A model generated the notes under the pieces. The model did not search any database, was not told the DNA's origin, and was given only the letters and a program-made list of their open reading frames with translations. Below are positions 16,523-25,256 of a DNA stretch of 64,000 bases, piece by piece. The stretch lies in assembly GCF_004187715.1 (NCBI RefSeq), contig NZ_QZWF01000005.1, positions 310,001 through 374,000 of the forward strand, read 5' to 3'. Source of the DNA: Streptomyces sp. F001. GTDB taxonomy: Bacteria; Actinomycetota; Actinomycetes; Streptomycetales; Streptomycetaceae. Position numbers and translations under genes: made by a program. Position 1 is the stretch's first letter; every line of letters begins with the position of its first letter.

Positions 16523-17542
16523 ATGACGAGGATGGCGAGGGCGAGGGTGGCCCGGCGTATCGCGGCCGGTGCGGCGTACGGCGGCGGCGGTATCGGCCTG
16601 GCCGGTGCCGCGGTCGTCGGTCTGGTGCTGGCCGAGGTCCGGCTGGCCAGGCGCCATGTGGGCAACGGCGCGGAGCCCCATGTGCCGAACGCGGACGGGC
16701 TGTACGGCCGTACGTACGACACCCAGGGTGATCCGCCCCTCTGCCTCACCGTCCTCGGCGATTCCACCGCCGCGGGCCAGGGCGTACACCGGGTCGGCCA
16801 GACTCCGGGCGCGCTGCTCGCCTCGGGCCTCGCCGCCGTCGCGGAACGCCCCGTACGGCTGCGCAACGTCGCCCTGCCCGGCGCCCGGTCGGACGACCTG
16901 GACCGCCAGGTGACGCTGGCCCTGTCCGACCCGGGCCTGGTCCCCGACGTCTGCGTGATCATGATCGGCGCGAACGACGTCACCAACCGCATGCCGCCGA
17001 CCCAGTCGGTGCGTCATCTCTCGGCGGCGGTACGCAGGCTGCGCACGGTCGGCGCGGAGGTGGTGGTCGGCACCTGTCCCGACCTGGGCACCATCGAGCC
17101 GGTGCAGCAGCCGTTGCGCTGGCTGGCCCGACGGGCATCACGCCAGCTGGCGGCCGCCCAGACGATCGGAGTCGTCGAACAGGGCGGCCGCACCGTGTCG
17201 CTGGGTGACCTGCTGGGCCCCGAGTTCGCCGCCAACCCGCGCGAACTCTTCGGCCCCGACAACTACCACCCCTCGGCCGAGGGCTACGCCACCGCCGCGA
17301 TGGCGGTCCTCCCCACCCTCTGCGCCGCGCTGGGCCTCTGGCCGGCGGAAGAGGAACGCCCCGACGTCACCCGCCACGAGGGCTACCTCCCCGTCGCCCG
17401 CGCCGCCGCCGAGGCCGCCTCGGAGGCCGGCACGGAAGTCACGGCAGCCATGCCGACGGGGCCACGGGGCCCGTGGGCCCTCCTGAAGAGGCGCCGCCGC
17501 CGTCGGGTCACCGCGACGGAGCCGGCACCACAGCCGACATAG
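16523..17542 (+). CDS. SGNH/GDSL-family hydrolase, membrane-anchored
   Basis: 339 aa. An N-terminal hydrophobic segment (AAYGGGGIGLAGAAVVGLVLAEV) likely anchors or exports it. The SGNH blocks are complete: block I LTVLGDSTAAGQG (nucleophile Ser), block II LPGARSDDL, block III IGANDV and block V DNYHPSAEGY with the Asp/His pair. It probably cleaves an ester or acyl chain outside or at the membrane; the substrate is unknown. The C-terminal tail is basic. ATG 16523 follows CGAGGAGG. It is divergent from cbs. Confidence 0.88.
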   Translation: MTRMARARVARRIAAGAAYGGGGIGLAGAAVVGLVLAEVRLARRHVGNGAEPHVPNADGLYGRTYDTQGDPPLCLTVLGDSTAAGQGVHRVGQTPGALLASGLAAVAERPVRLRNVALPGARSDDLDRQVTLALSDPGLVPDVCVIMIGANDVTNRMPPTQSVRHLSAAVRRLRTVGAEVVVGTCPDLGTIEPVQQPLRWLARRASRQLAAAQTIGVVEQGGRTVSLGDLLGPEFAANPRELFGPDNYHPSAEGYATAAMAVLPTLCAALGLWPAEEERPDVTRHEGYLPVARAAAEAASEAGTEVTAAMPTGPRGPWALLKRRRRRRVTATEPAPQPT

Positions 17543-17677
17543 CCGCGCAACCCTTTTCATACACCTGGCATTCACCGTTCCAGCGGCATTGCGTAACCGG
17601 GGCATCCCCTGGACTCGCGAAGGTGAGCGGCCCCTTTCTTTCCGCTGTCACTTTGCTGTCAGGAGCACCCCGCCGCG

Positions 17678-18817
17678 ATGGAAAACCCGCCCCCGAGACC
17701 CACCGACACCGCCGGCCCGACCCGGGTCCGAAACCCCTGGTGGGACAACACCCGGTTCGTGTCCGCCGCGCTGATCGTGGTCCTGCACTCCATCGGCAGC
17801 ATCATGAGCAAGTACGACGCGCTGCACGCCTTCCACGTCGCGACCTGGGCCTTCCGGGTCCCGGCCTTCGTCGTCCTGGCCGGGGTCTTCAGCAGCGCGG
17901 GGCCGCTCGGCCCGCGCCACCTGCGCAACCTGATCCGCAGCATCGCCGTGCCCGCCCTCCTGTTCAGCCTGCTGTTCTCAGTGGAGACATACGCGCTGGG
18001 CGGCCCCCTCGACCTGCACATCGCCCAGCTGCCGTGGACGCTGTGGTTCCTGATGTCGCTCTTCTTCTGGCGGCTACTGCTGCCGCTCGTGGTCCAGCTG
18101 CGCCATCCGCTGCTGGTCACCACGGTCGTGGCGCTCGGGCTCGGGTACGTGGAGGAGTTCGGGCTGATGTTCTCGGCCAGCCGGACCCTGGTGTACCTGC
18201 CGCTGTTCTACCTCGGCTGGCGGCTGGGCCGGGGCATGCTCCGGGAGTGGTTCGAGAGCCGGTGGAGCCTGCCGGTCGCGGGGGCGGGGATCCTCGCCTC
18301 GGGTGCGGTGGGATGGCTGTGGAGCCGGGACGTCAAGGGCGAGTGGCTCTCGATGCGCCATGCGTACACCGCCGACAACCCGCTGGGCATGGAGGGCGCC
18401 TGGCTGATCCGGCTGCTCGTCCTGGCCTCGGCCGCGGCGCTCGTACTGTGCCTGCTGCGAGTGATGCCCAAGCGGCGGCTGCCGCTGATCTCCGCCCTCG
18501 GGGCCGGTGGCTTCACCGTCTACCTGCTGCATCCGCTGGTCATCCTGCCGCTTCGGGAGCGCGGCCTGATCGCCCGGGCCGACACCCATCTGGAGGTGGC
18601 CGCCCTGATGGTGGGCGGGGTCGTACTCACTGCGGTGCTCGCGTCGCCGTTCATACGCCGCCTGGCCCGGCCGCTGACCCGGCCCCCGGTGGGCCTGCTG
18701 CTCGCGCCGGCACCGGCGCCCGCGGCGCCGATCACCGCGGAGCTCCTAAGCAAGCGCTTGGAAAAGAGGTCTGCATCACACCCGGATGCCGGTGACCGAC
18801 AGCCTACTTACGGGTAA
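17678..18817 (+). CDS. Acyltransferase 3 family membrane protein
   Basis: 379 aa, about ten transmembrane segments. The family N-terminus NPWWDNTRFVSAALIVVLHSIG includes the conserved His after the first helix. It continues with AFRVPAFVVLAGVFSS, LPWTLWFLMSLFFWRLLLPLVV and GGFTVYLLHPLVILPL. Members transfer acyl groups to sugars or other extracytoplasmic acceptors; the acceptor here is unknown. The C-terminal ~45 residues are proline-rich and overlap putative control sites of the downstream thiolase. It follows the SGNH hydrolase gene by 135 bases, so acyl transfer and removal may be linked. Confidence 0.85.
   Translation: MENPPPRPTDTAGPTRVRNPWWDNTRFVSAALIVVLHSIGSIMSKYDALHAFHVATWAFRVPAFVVLAGVFSSAGPLGPRHLRNLIRSIAVPALLFSLLFSVETYALGGPLDLHIAQLPWTLWFLMSLFFWRLLLPLVVQLRHPLLVTTVVALGLGYVEEFGLMFSASRTLVYLPLFYLGWRLGRGMLREWFESRWSLPVAGAGILASGAVGWLWSRDVKGEWLSMRHAYTADNPLGMEGAWLIRLLVLASAAALVLCLLRVMPKRRLPLISALGAGGFTVYLLHPLVILPLRERGLIARADTHLEVAALMVGGVVLTAVLASPFIRRLARPLTRPPVGLLLAPAPAPAAPITAELLSKRLEKRSASHPDAGDRQPTYG
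18749..18762. promoter_or_regulatory. KstR2-like palindrome upstream of the thiolase
   Basis: AGCAAGCGCTTGGA contains the perfect 10-bp palindrome CAAGCGCTTG (18751-18760). It fits the known KstR2 operator pattern AnCAAGnnCTTGnT at all but the last base. It lies ~95 bases before the thiolase start, inside the 3' end of the acyltransferase gene. No KstR2-type regulator is encoded in the window. Confidence 0.5.
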
Positions 18818-18830
18818 TTTCCCGCGTAAG
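18807..18830. promoter_or_regulatory. Imperfect inverted repeat before the thiolase
   Basis: CTTACGGG (18807-18814) and CCCGCGTAAG (18821-18830) face each other across TAATTT, in a locally AT-richer leader 28 bases upstream of the start codon. The position is typical of a repressor operator; the regulator is unknown. Confidence 0.45.
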
Positions 18831-18857
18831 AGCCCACCGTCGTCGTCTGGAGCCGTG

Positions 18858-20078
18858 ATGCCCGAAGCCGTGATCGTCTCAGCCGCCCGCTCCCCCATCG
18901 GCCGCGCCTTCAAGGGCTCCCTCAAGGACCTGCGCCCCGACGACCTCACCGCCACGATCATCCAGGCCGCCCTCGCCAAGGTCCCCGAGCTGGACCCGAA
19001 GGACATCGACGACCTGATGCTCGGCTGCGGCCTCCCCGGCGGCGAGCAGGGCAACAACCTCGGCCGTGTCGTCGCCGTGCAGATGGGGATGGACCACCTC
19101 CCCGGCTGCACGATCACCCGGTACTGCTCGTCGTCCCTCCAGACCAGCCGCATGGCCCTGCACGCCATCAAGGCCGGCGAGGGCGACGTCTTCATCTCGG
19201 CCGGCGTCGAGACGGTCTCCCGCTTCGCCAAGGGCAACTCCGACAGCCTGCCCGACACCCGCAACCCGCTGTTCGCCGAGGCCGAGGCCCGCACCGCCGC
19301 GGTCGCCGAGCAGGAGGGCACCACCTGGCACGACCCGCGCGAGGACGGTCTGATCCCCGACCCGTACATCGCGATGGGCCAGACCGCCGAGAACCTGGCC
19401 CGCTCCTGGGGCGTGAGCCGCCAGGAGATGGACGAGTTCGGCGTCCGTTCGCAGAACCTCGCCGAGGAAGCCATCAAGAACGGCTTCTGGGAGCGCGAGA
19501 TCACCCCGGTCACCCTCCCCGACGGCACCGTGATCAGCAAGGACGACGGCCCGCGTCCCGGCGTCACCCTGGAGGGCGTCGCCGGCCTCAAGCCCGTCTT
19601 CCGCCCCGACGGCCTGGTCACCGCCGGCAACTGCTGCCCCCTGAACGACGGCGCCGCGGCCCTGATCATCATGTCCGACACGAAGGCGCGCGAGCTGGGC
19701 CTGACCCCCCTCGCCCGCATCGTCTCCACCGGCGTCTCGGGCCTGTCCCCCGAAATCATGGGCTACGGCCCGGTCGAGGCGTCCAAGCAGGCCCTGGCCC
19801 GCGCCGGCCTGACCATCGACGACATCGACCTGGTCGAGATCAACGAGGCGTTCGCCGCCCAGGTGATCCCCTCCTACCGCGACCTGAACATCCCGCTGGA
19901 GAAGCTGAACGTCAACGGCGGCGCCATCGCCGTCGGCCACCCCTTCGGCATGACCGGCGCCCGCATCACCGGCACGCTCATCAACTCCCTCCAGTGGCAC
20001 GACAAGCAGTTCGGCCTGGAGACGATGTGCGTCGGCGGCGGCCAGGGCATGGCGATGGTCATCGAGCGCCTCAGCTGA
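18858..20078 (+). CDS. Acetyl-CoA acetyltransferase (thiolase)
   Basis: 406 aa. The thiolase catalyses reversible thiolytic cleavage or condensation of acyl-CoA. The nucleophilic cysteine is in [16 protein letters not shown] (~95). The second half carries [23 protein letters not shown] with the catalytic His, and [10 protein letters not shown] with the second Cys. ATG 18858 follows CTGGAG; the in-frame ATG at 18786 adds a non-conserved leader. It is preceded by two palindromes and followed by a strong terminator, so it is monocistronic. A beta-oxidation role is more likely than polyhydroxyalkanoate synthesis because no reductase is adjacent. Confidence 0.93.
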   Translation: MPEAVIVSAARSPIGRAFKGSLKDLRPDDLTATIIQAALAKVPELDPKDIDDLMLGCGLPGGEQGNNLGRVVAVQMGMDHLPGCTITRYCSSSLQTSRMALHAIKAGEGDVFISAGVETVSRFAKGNSDSLPDTRNPLFAEAEARTAAVAEQEGTTWHDPREDGLIPDPYIAMGQTAENLARSWGVSRQEMDEFGVRSQNLAEEAIKNGFWEREITPVTLPDGTVISKDDGPRPGVTLEGVAGLKPVFRPDGLVTAGNCCPLNDGAAALIIMSDTKARELGLTPLARIVSTGVSGLSPEIMGYGPVEASKQALARAGLTIDDIDLVEINEAFAAQVIPSYRDLNIPLEKLNVNGGAIAVGHPFGMTGARITGTLINSLQWHDKQFGLETMCVGGGQGMAMVIERLS

Positions 20079-20115
20079 ACCCCTGGGTAGCCCCACCGGC
20101 ACCCGCCGTCACCCA

Positions 20116-20154
20116 CCGGCCCAGAACCTCGTCACCACCGGGGTTCTGGGCCGG
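20116..20154 (+). terminator. Intrinsic terminator after the thiolase
   Basis: CCGGCCCAGAACC (20116-20128) and GGTTCTGGGCCGG (20142-20154) form a perfect 13-bp stem with a 13-base loop, followed by TTTGTG, 38 bases after the stop codon. The following 195 bases up to the next gene hold no recognisable site. Confidence 0.85.
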
Positions 20155-20349
20155 TTTGTGACCCAATCTCTCCGAGGATGTGACCTATCTCCCTCGCAAC
20201 AGAGATCACCGCAGGTCAGCGCATCCCCACCAGAAACGTCAGACAGAATTCCCTGTCCGTTTCGTGACGTTACGCACTGACAGCTGGTTAGTTCACCCAT
20301 CAAGCTGATGTAGGAAGTCGGGGGTCGACCTTGAACCGGGAGTACGTCA

Positions 20350-21138
20350 GTGAGCCCCATGCCGATCGCCTTGCTGGTCACCACGGCCGCCACGGGCGCC
20401 GTGGGCGTCGCCGTCCTGCGCACCCTCATGCAGCTGCGCCGCCAGGTCGCGAACCTGCACGCCGAGCTCGCTGAGGGCCGCGCCGCCGTGCGCCCCCTCG
20501 TGCCCGCCGCCCGCACGGCCGCCGATACCGACGAGATACGCACGGCCGTGGCCGAGGCGCTGGCCGAGGAGCGGGAGCGGGAGCTGGCCGAGGCACGTGC
20601 CTTCTGGGCCGCCCAGGAGGCCCGTGACGTCTCCGACGCACCGTCGCTGCTGGGCCTGACGGACAGCGACCTCTTCCTCCCGCGAGAGGCCGATTTCGCG
20701 GCCCTGGAGCCGCTGGAGCCGGTGTCCGAGCCGAGCCCCGAGGTCGACGAGTTCGCCGGGGAATCCGCGGAGCTGGCCGCGGCCCGCCGCCGCCATCCTT
20801 CTCACCCGGACTTCACGCCGACCGCCTCACCGGTCGTGAACGACCATGAGCGCACGGTCGAAACCCTCGAGGAACTGGCCGCCTCCCGTGTCGAGCTGAC
20901 CGACGTCCGCCCCGGCCCGCTGGGCACCCTCGACGTCTACGTCTTCGCCAACGGCACGACCCTGTGCATGACCCCCGGCCACCGCGAAACCGCCGACCAC
21001 CTGGCCACCGCCCTCCGCTCCGGCGAATCCCCGTACCTCCTGGGCGGCTCGGGCATCTCAGGCGCCTACACCCTGACGTTCGCGTGCGGCGAGGAGAACG
21101 TCTACATCCTGGCGGACAGGGTCATAGCGTCCTTCTGA
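20350..21138 (+). CDS. Membrane-anchored hypothetical protein with acidic linker
   Basis: 262 aa. One N-terminal hydrophobic segment (PIALLVTTAATGAVGVAVLRTLM) is followed by a probable coiled coil (LMQLRRQVANLHAELAEGRAAV to ERERELAEARAFWAAQEA). An acidic Pro/Glu linker follows, then a compact C-terminal domain (LGTLDVYVFANGTTLCMTPGHRETADHL and YTLTFACGEENVYILADRVIASF). The GTG at 20350 follows GGGAG; ATG 20359 is an alternative. No family is recognised. Topology suggests a single-pass cytoplasmic protein. Confidence 0.75.
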   Translation: MSPMPIALLVTTAATGAVGVAVLRTLMQLRRQVANLHAELAEGRAAVRPLVPAARTAADTDEIRTAVAEALAEERERELAEARAFWAAQEARDVSDAPSLLGLTDSDLFLPREADFAALEPLEPVSEPSPEVDEFAGESAELAAARRRHPSHPDFTPTASPVVNDHERTVETLEELAASRVELTDVRPGPLGTLDVYVFANGTTLCMTPGHRETADHLATALRSGESPYLLGGSGISGAYTLTFACGEENVYILADRVIASF

Positions 21139-21250
21139 CCGGGGACGCCGGGCACGGGAGCGCCTCTTCAGGGCCGCGGGGCTGTGTCGATATGCGGCTC
21201 CGCCGCTTGGGTGCGACCACCCACAACGAACCCGCACCCGCCAACCAGCC

Positions 21251-21562
21251 TCACACCCCAGCCCGCTTCTGCGCCTCCCCCACCACCCGCAGCGCCTCCT
21301 CCACCTCAGCCTCACTCGTCAGCACAGCGGCCAAGTCCCGCCCCGCCACGGTGATCTGATCCGCGGCCGCGAACATCCCCGCATCCGGCATCTCCCGAGG
21401 CTCCACCCCGGGCGCCTCCAACTCCTGCGCCCACCGAGCCAATGCCCGGGCCAGCGCCAGCGCCTCCGCGGCAGCGCCCCGCTGCAACCGGCTCTGCGGT
21501 GCCGCCCTCAACCGATCAGCAAACTGGTCCACCGCACCGATCAGACGCGTCGTATCCACCAC
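21251..21562 (-). CDS. Small alanine-rich hypothetical protein
   Basis: 103 aa, mostly helical by composition (LIGAVDQFADRLRAAPQSRLQRGAAAEALALARALARWAQELE), with a conserved-looking MPDAGMFAAADQITVAGRDLAAVL segment. Upstream of the tandem GTG GTG start the sequence reads TAGTCTCGCGGC, a -10-like hexamer very close to the start that suggests a leaderless mRNA. It converges with the 20350 gene. Function unknown. Confidence 0.65.
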   Translation of the reverse strand: MVDTTRLIGAVDQFADRLRAAPQSRLQRGAAAEALALARALARWAQELEAPGVEPREMPDAGMFAAADQITVAGRDLAAVLTSEAEVEEALRVVGEAQKRAGV

Positions 21563-21665
21563 GCCGCGAGACTACGCGCAGCTCCCGCACTGTTGCCAAC
21601 GGGCGAACGCTCAGGCACGGTGACCTGAAGGACCGGCTTACACCCGATTGCGTCCGGAGGCGCCG

Positions 21666-21893
21666 ATGTCCCAAGTCTTCTCCGAGGAGACCCATCGCAA
21701 TCTGCTCGCCCGTATCCCCCACTGCACCGGTCGTGAAGTCGCCGACTGGCTGCGCACCGTCGAAGAAGGCCCCGCTCTCCGCTTCGAGGAGAAGGTCAGC
21801 TGGCTGCGCCACGAGCACAATCTCGCGTACGGCCACGCCAAGGCGATCATTCACGAGTACGACCTGAGGAGGGCCGCGCGCAAACTGCTCTGA
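21666..21893 (+). CDS. DUF4287-type small protein
   Basis: 75 aa. MSQVFSEETHRNLLARIPHCTGREVADWLRTVE and LRHEHNLAYGHAKAIIHEYDLRRAARKLL match the pattern of short DUF4287 proteins, where a two-helix unit precedes the LxxEHNLxxGHAxAI motif. ATG 21666 follows CGGAGGCG with correct spacing. It stands alone, with a strong terminator 33 bases downstream. The function of the family is unknown to me. Confidence 0.8.
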   Translation: MSQVFSEETHRNLLARIPHCTGREVADWLRTVEEGPALRFEEKVSWLRHEHNLAYGHAKAIIHEYDLRRAARKLL

Positions 21894-21925
21894 GCGCGCA
21901 CCACCGTCAACCCACCGGACACGAC

Positions 21926-21956
21926 AAAGGGCCCCGGGGGGAACCCGGGGCCCTTT
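21926..21956. terminator. Bidirectional terminator between convergent genes
   Basis: AAAGGGCCCCGGG (21926-21938) and CCCGGGGCCCTTT (21944-21956) form a perfect 13-bp stem with a 5-base loop. The A/T ends give T-tracts on both strands. Confidence 0.9.
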
Positions 21957-21994
21957 CACACTTACGCGCTCACCAGCGAAGCGCGCCGCGTCGA

Positions 21995-22894
21995 TCAGTC
22001 GTCGCCGCTGAAGATGGCGACCAGCCGCAGCATCTCGACGTAGATCCACACCAGGGTCATGGTCAGGCCGAACGCGGCCAGCCAGGCCTCCTTGCGGGGC
22101 GCGCCGTAGGCGATGCCGTCCTGGATCTGCTTGAAGTCGAGGGTCAGGAAGAACGCGCCGAGCACGATCGCGAGGATGCCGACGATCGCACCGAGCGGGC
22201 CCATGCTGCGCAGTCCGCCGTCCTCGGCGACACCGAACGCGACGAGCAGCAGGTTGACCGCCATGACCAGGACGAAGGCGATGGCGATGGCCATGCCGAT
22301 GCGGGCGTAGCGCGCGGTGACGCGGATCCAGCCGGCCTTGTAGATGAGCAGCGTCGCGGCCGAGACCGCCATGGTGCCGAGCACGGCCTGGAAGGGCGCG
22401 CCGGACCACCGGCTGTTGTACATCTCGCTGATCACGCCGAGGAAGACGCCCTCGAAGGCGGCGTACGACAGGATCAGCGCGGGCGAGGCGTTGCGCTTGA
22501 ACGACTGGACCATCGCCAGGACGAAGGCGATGAGCGCGGCACCGATCGCCAGGCCGAAGCTGCTGGACGACACCGGCAGCACGGCCCAGGCGAGCACGGC
22601 GCCGACGACGACCGTGCCCAGCGTCATCGCCGAGCGCATGACGACGTCGTCCATCGTCATCCGGTCGGTGGTGACCGGTGCCTGCGGCGGCGCGCCGTAC
22701 TGAAGGTCCTGCTGGGCGTAGGGGTTCTGGGCGTAAGGGTTCTGGGCGTAGGGGTTACCGGCGCCGGGCTGCGCGTACGGGTTGCCCTGCGTGCCCACAG
22801 CTGCGCCCCCGGCCTGCGGCGCGGTGTTGAAGCCCGCGTAGCCGTTGTCGCGGCTGAACCCCCGTCGCGAGAAGACCGGGTTGCTGCTCCTCAT
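21995..22894 (-). CDS. Bax inhibitor-1 / YccA-family membrane protein
   Basis: 299 aa. The cytoplasmic N-terminus (1-~75) contains copies of NPYAQ, three of them directly adjacent, and is Gly/Gln/Tyr-rich. It is followed by seven transmembrane helices with BI-1 motifs AFEGVFLGVISEMYNS and LDFKQIQDGIAYGAPRKEAWLAAFGL. Family members are pH-sensitive cation-leak channels or protease partners; the role in Streptomyces is unclear. ATG 22894 follows GGAGGAG. The upstream alternative start at 22933 has no ribosome site. Confidence 0.92.
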   Translation of the reverse strand: MRSSNPVFSRRGFSRDNGYAGFNTAPQAGGAAVGTQGNPYAQPGAGNPYAQNPYAQNPYAQQDLQYGAPPQAPVTTDRMTMDDVVMRSAMTLGTVVVGAVLAWAVLPVSSSSFGLAIGAALIAFVLAMVQSFKRNASPALILSYAAFEGVFLGVISEMYNSRWSGAPFQAVLGTMAVSAATLLIYKAGWIRVTARYARIGMAIAIAFVLVMAVNLLLVAFGVAEDGGLRSMGPLGAIVGILAIVLGAFFLTLDFKQIQDGIAYGAPRKEAWLAAFGLTMTLVWIYVEMLRLVAIFSGDD

Positions 22895-23097
22895 TTCACT
22901 CCTCCATGGCCACCCTGCGTAGCCTTGGCTCAAGAGTAATGGACAGGCAAAGGAATGACCCTAGTGCTTGGGGAGGATCTTTCCCTCCTCGTGCTGGCCA
23001 ACACGCTAGCCGGGTCCGTGATTCCCGGCAGCGGAGGGCCTCATTCATGACGAACTCGGAACATGGCCGGAACCGGCCGGTGATCACCGGCCGCTGA

Positions 23098-24273
23098 TCA
23101 GTCGTGGGGGAAGCCCGTGTACGCCTCGGCGAGGTCGGTCTCGGCGGCGCGGGACGAGGTGATCCGCGCCAGCCGGGCGAGCTGCAGCCGCTCCTCGAAG
23201 GGCGTGGCGCCGGGCGCACGGTGCAGGAGCGTCGTCATGTCGTAGCTGAACCGCTCGGCCTGCCAGACCCGGCGCAGACAGGTCTCCGAGTAGGCGTCCA
23301 ACAGCTCGGTGGATCCCGTCTCCTTCTGGTACGTCAGGGCCCGCGCGAAGGTGACGACGTCCCCGACGGCCAGGTTGAGTCCCTTGGCGCCGGTCGGCGG
23401 CACGATGTGCGCGGCGTCGCCGGCCAGGAAGAGGCGGCCGTGCCGCATCGGCTCGTGGACGAAGGAACGCATCGGCGTTACCGACTTCTGGGTGATGGGC
23501 CCGCGTTCCAGGCGCCAGCCGTCGGCTGTCTCGAAGCGCTGTTCCAGCTCCGCCCAGATCTCGTCGTCGCTCCAGTCCTCGGCGTCGGTCCCCTCGGGCA
23601 CCTGGAGGTAGAGGCGGGAGACGGACGGGGAGCGCATGGACAGCAGGGCGAAGCCGCGGTCGTGGTGGGCATAGACGAGCTCGTCGTGCGAGGGCGGTAC
23701 GTCGGCGAGGACACCGAGCCACCCGAACGGGTACGTCCGTTCGAAGACTCGGGACAGGGCGGCCGGCACCGCCGGCCGGGAGACACCCCAGAACCCGTCG
23801 CAACCGACGACGTAGTCGCACTCGAGGACGTCCTCACGCCCCTCGTACCGGAAGCGCACGCACGGCCGCTCGCTCTCGGCCCCCTCGACGGCGAGCGCCT
23901 CCGCCTCGAACAACAGGGGTCCGCCCTCCTTGAGCTGAAGGGCGATGAGGTCCTTGCAGACCTCGGTCTGGGCGTAGACCATCACGGAGCGCCCGGCCGT
24001 CAGGGCGGGGAAGTCGATGCGGTGACGGCGGCGGTCGAAGCGCAGTTCGATGCCGTCGTGCCGCAGCCCCTCCCGGTCCATGCGCGCCGCGGCCCCGGCC
24101 GCACGCAGTACGTCCACCGTCCCCTGCTCCAGGATCCCGGCCCGCTGCCGCCGCTCGACATACGCACGGTCCCGGCTCTCCAGGACGACCGATTCGATAC
24201 CGGCGTTGTGGAGCAGCCGCGCGAGGAGCAGGCCGGCGGGGCCGGCTCCGATGATGCCGACGGTGGTGCGCAT
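23098..24273 (-). CDS. pobA: 4-hydroxybenzoate 3-monooxygenase
   Basis: 391 aa flavoprotein hydroxylase forming protocatechuate from 4-hydroxybenzoate with NADPH and O2. The FAD fold starts GIIGAGPAGLLLARLL. The DG motif is YVVGCDGFWGVSRP, and the second FAD motif GDAAHIVPPTGAKGLNLAVGD is near residue 285. The length matches the Pseudomonas enzyme (394). ATG 24273 follows GAAGGGAA. It is monocistronic; no pca genes or PobR are adjacent. A 16-bp palindrome sits ~65 bases upstream. Confidence 0.95.
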   Translation of the reverse strand: MRTTVGIIGAGPAGLLLARLLHNAGIESVVLESRDRAYVERRQRAGILEQGTVDVLRAAGAAARMDREGLRHDGIELRFDRRRHRIDFPALTAGRSVMVYAQTEVCKDLIALQLKEGGPLLFEAEALAVEGAESERPCVRFRYEGREDVLECDYVVGCDGFWGVSRPAVPAALSRVFERTYPFGWLGVLADVPPSHDELVYAHHDRGFALLSMRSPSVSRLYLQVPEGTDAEDWSDDEIWAELEQRFETADGWRLERGPITQKSVTPMRSFVHEPMRHGRLFLAGDAAHIVPPTGAKGLNLAVGDVVTFARALTYQKETGSTELLDAYSETCLRRVWQAERFSYDMTTLLHRAPGATPFEERLQLARLARITSSRAAETDLAEAYTGFPHD

Positions 24274-24337
24274 CGGGCGTTCCCTTCGGGTGGGCGTCTT
24301 TGCCGCGTCGTTTCAGCCATGGACGGCTGTTCGTATA

Positions 24338-24353
24338 GTGAAAATTAATTCAC
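24338..24353. promoter_or_regulatory. Palindromic operator candidate of pobA
   Basis: GTGAAAATTAATTCAC has inverted GTGAA/TTCAC arms in an AT-rich island unusual for this genome. It overlaps a TATAGT/CACTATA stretch that could hold the -10 of pobA. The position fits an IclR- or MarR-type repressor or activator of aromatic catabolism; no such gene is adjacent. Confidence 0.5.
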
Positions 24354-24448
24354 CGATTTCCGTTCATGAGTCTCCGCCCCCGTCCGCCGAGTGTCAACGG
24401 CCCCGCGCCGAAGTCGCCGACAAGAGGAGCAGCAGCAGGGCGCGAAAG

Positions 24449-24991
24449 CTACAGCGCCAGGATGACGACTCCCCCGGCGACACCGAGGACCAGCGCGACC
24501 GCCGCGGGCACCCACCCACCGTCCCTCCAGGGGAAGAACGCGTCGAGCGACAGACGCCCCGGCCCCACCGCAGCGATGGCGAGCGCGGCGACGGCAAAGG
24601 TCATGGGGTAGGCGAAGGCCGGTCCCTCGGCGGACCACAGCGTCACATCGGGCGCGACCGCCATCGCGTTGATCATGACCCCGACCGCGGCCGCCGCGGC
24701 GAGCGGGGTCAGCAGGCCGACGGCGAGCCCCAGCCCGCCGAGGACTTCGGAGACGCCCGCCAGGCCGGCGAAGAAGACACCGGGGTCGTAGCCGAGATCG
24801 GTGAAGTACTTCCCCGTGGCGTCCAGGCCCGCCCCGCCGAACCAGCCGAACAGCTTCTGGGCTCCACTGCCGGCCAGGATCACACCCACTGCCAGCCGCA
24901 GCAGGAGTATGCCGACATCGCCGGCGCTCACCACCCGCGGCGCAGGACGGGCGCCGGTGTCGGCGGAGGTACGCATACCGGGCATGTTCAT
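24449..24991 (-). CDS. DoxX-family membrane protein
   Basis: 180 aa, four transmembrane helices. DoxX features are VVSAGDVGILLLRLAVGVILAGSGAQKLFGWFGGAGL, FFAGLAGVSEVLGGLGLAVGLLTPLAAAAAVGVM and the conserved aromatic region GPAFAYPMTFAVAALAIAAVGPGRLSLDAFF. Family members act in quinone-linked redox or thiol homeostasis; the function here is unassigned. ATG 24991 follows GGGAGGGAG. It lies downstream of and collinear with bldA. Confidence 0.85.
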   Translation of the reverse strand: MNMPGMRTSADTGARPAPRVVSAGDVGILLLRLAVGVILAGSGAQKLFGWFGGAGLDATGKYFTDLGYDPGVFFAGLAGVSEVLGGLGLAVGLLTPLAAAAAVGVMINAMAVAPDVTLWSAEGPAFAYPMTFAVAALAIAAVGPGRLSLDAFFPWRDGGWVPAAVALVLGVAGGVVILAL

Positions 24992-25173
24992 GGTCGGCTC
25001 CCTCCCGTGGGATGCCGGGCGGCGAACGGCGTCGACGCCTCGGGGGGAGCGCGTCGGCTCACACCACCCTCACCACCGATACTCCCCGCTCACCGCCCCG
25101 GGTGCAGCCCGACGGGCATCCGATCATGCGGGACAGCGGGGGGCTCTCACCCAGACGTCAGTGCAGGCGGAAG

Positions 25174-25256
25174 TGCCCGGAACCGGACTTGAACCGGTAC
25201 GCCCGCAAGGGGCAGCGAGGTTTAAGCTCGCCGTGTCTGCATTCCACCATCCGGGC
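25174..25256 (-). tRNA. bldA: tRNA-Leu(UAA), bldA type
   Basis: Read on the minus strand, the gene begins GCCCGGATGGTGG and ends GGTTCAAGTCCGGTTCCGGGCA. It has a 7-bp acceptor stem, an intact T-arm (GGTTCAAGTCC), a long class-II variable arm (GCCCCTTGCGGGC) and anticodon loop CTTAAAC with anticodon TAA at 25224-25222. The 3' CCA is not encoded. This is the only tRNA reading the rare UUA codon in Streptomyces, where bldA controls aerial growth and antibiotic production through TTA-containing genes. It stands alone between doxX and an ABC operon. Confidence 0.95.
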
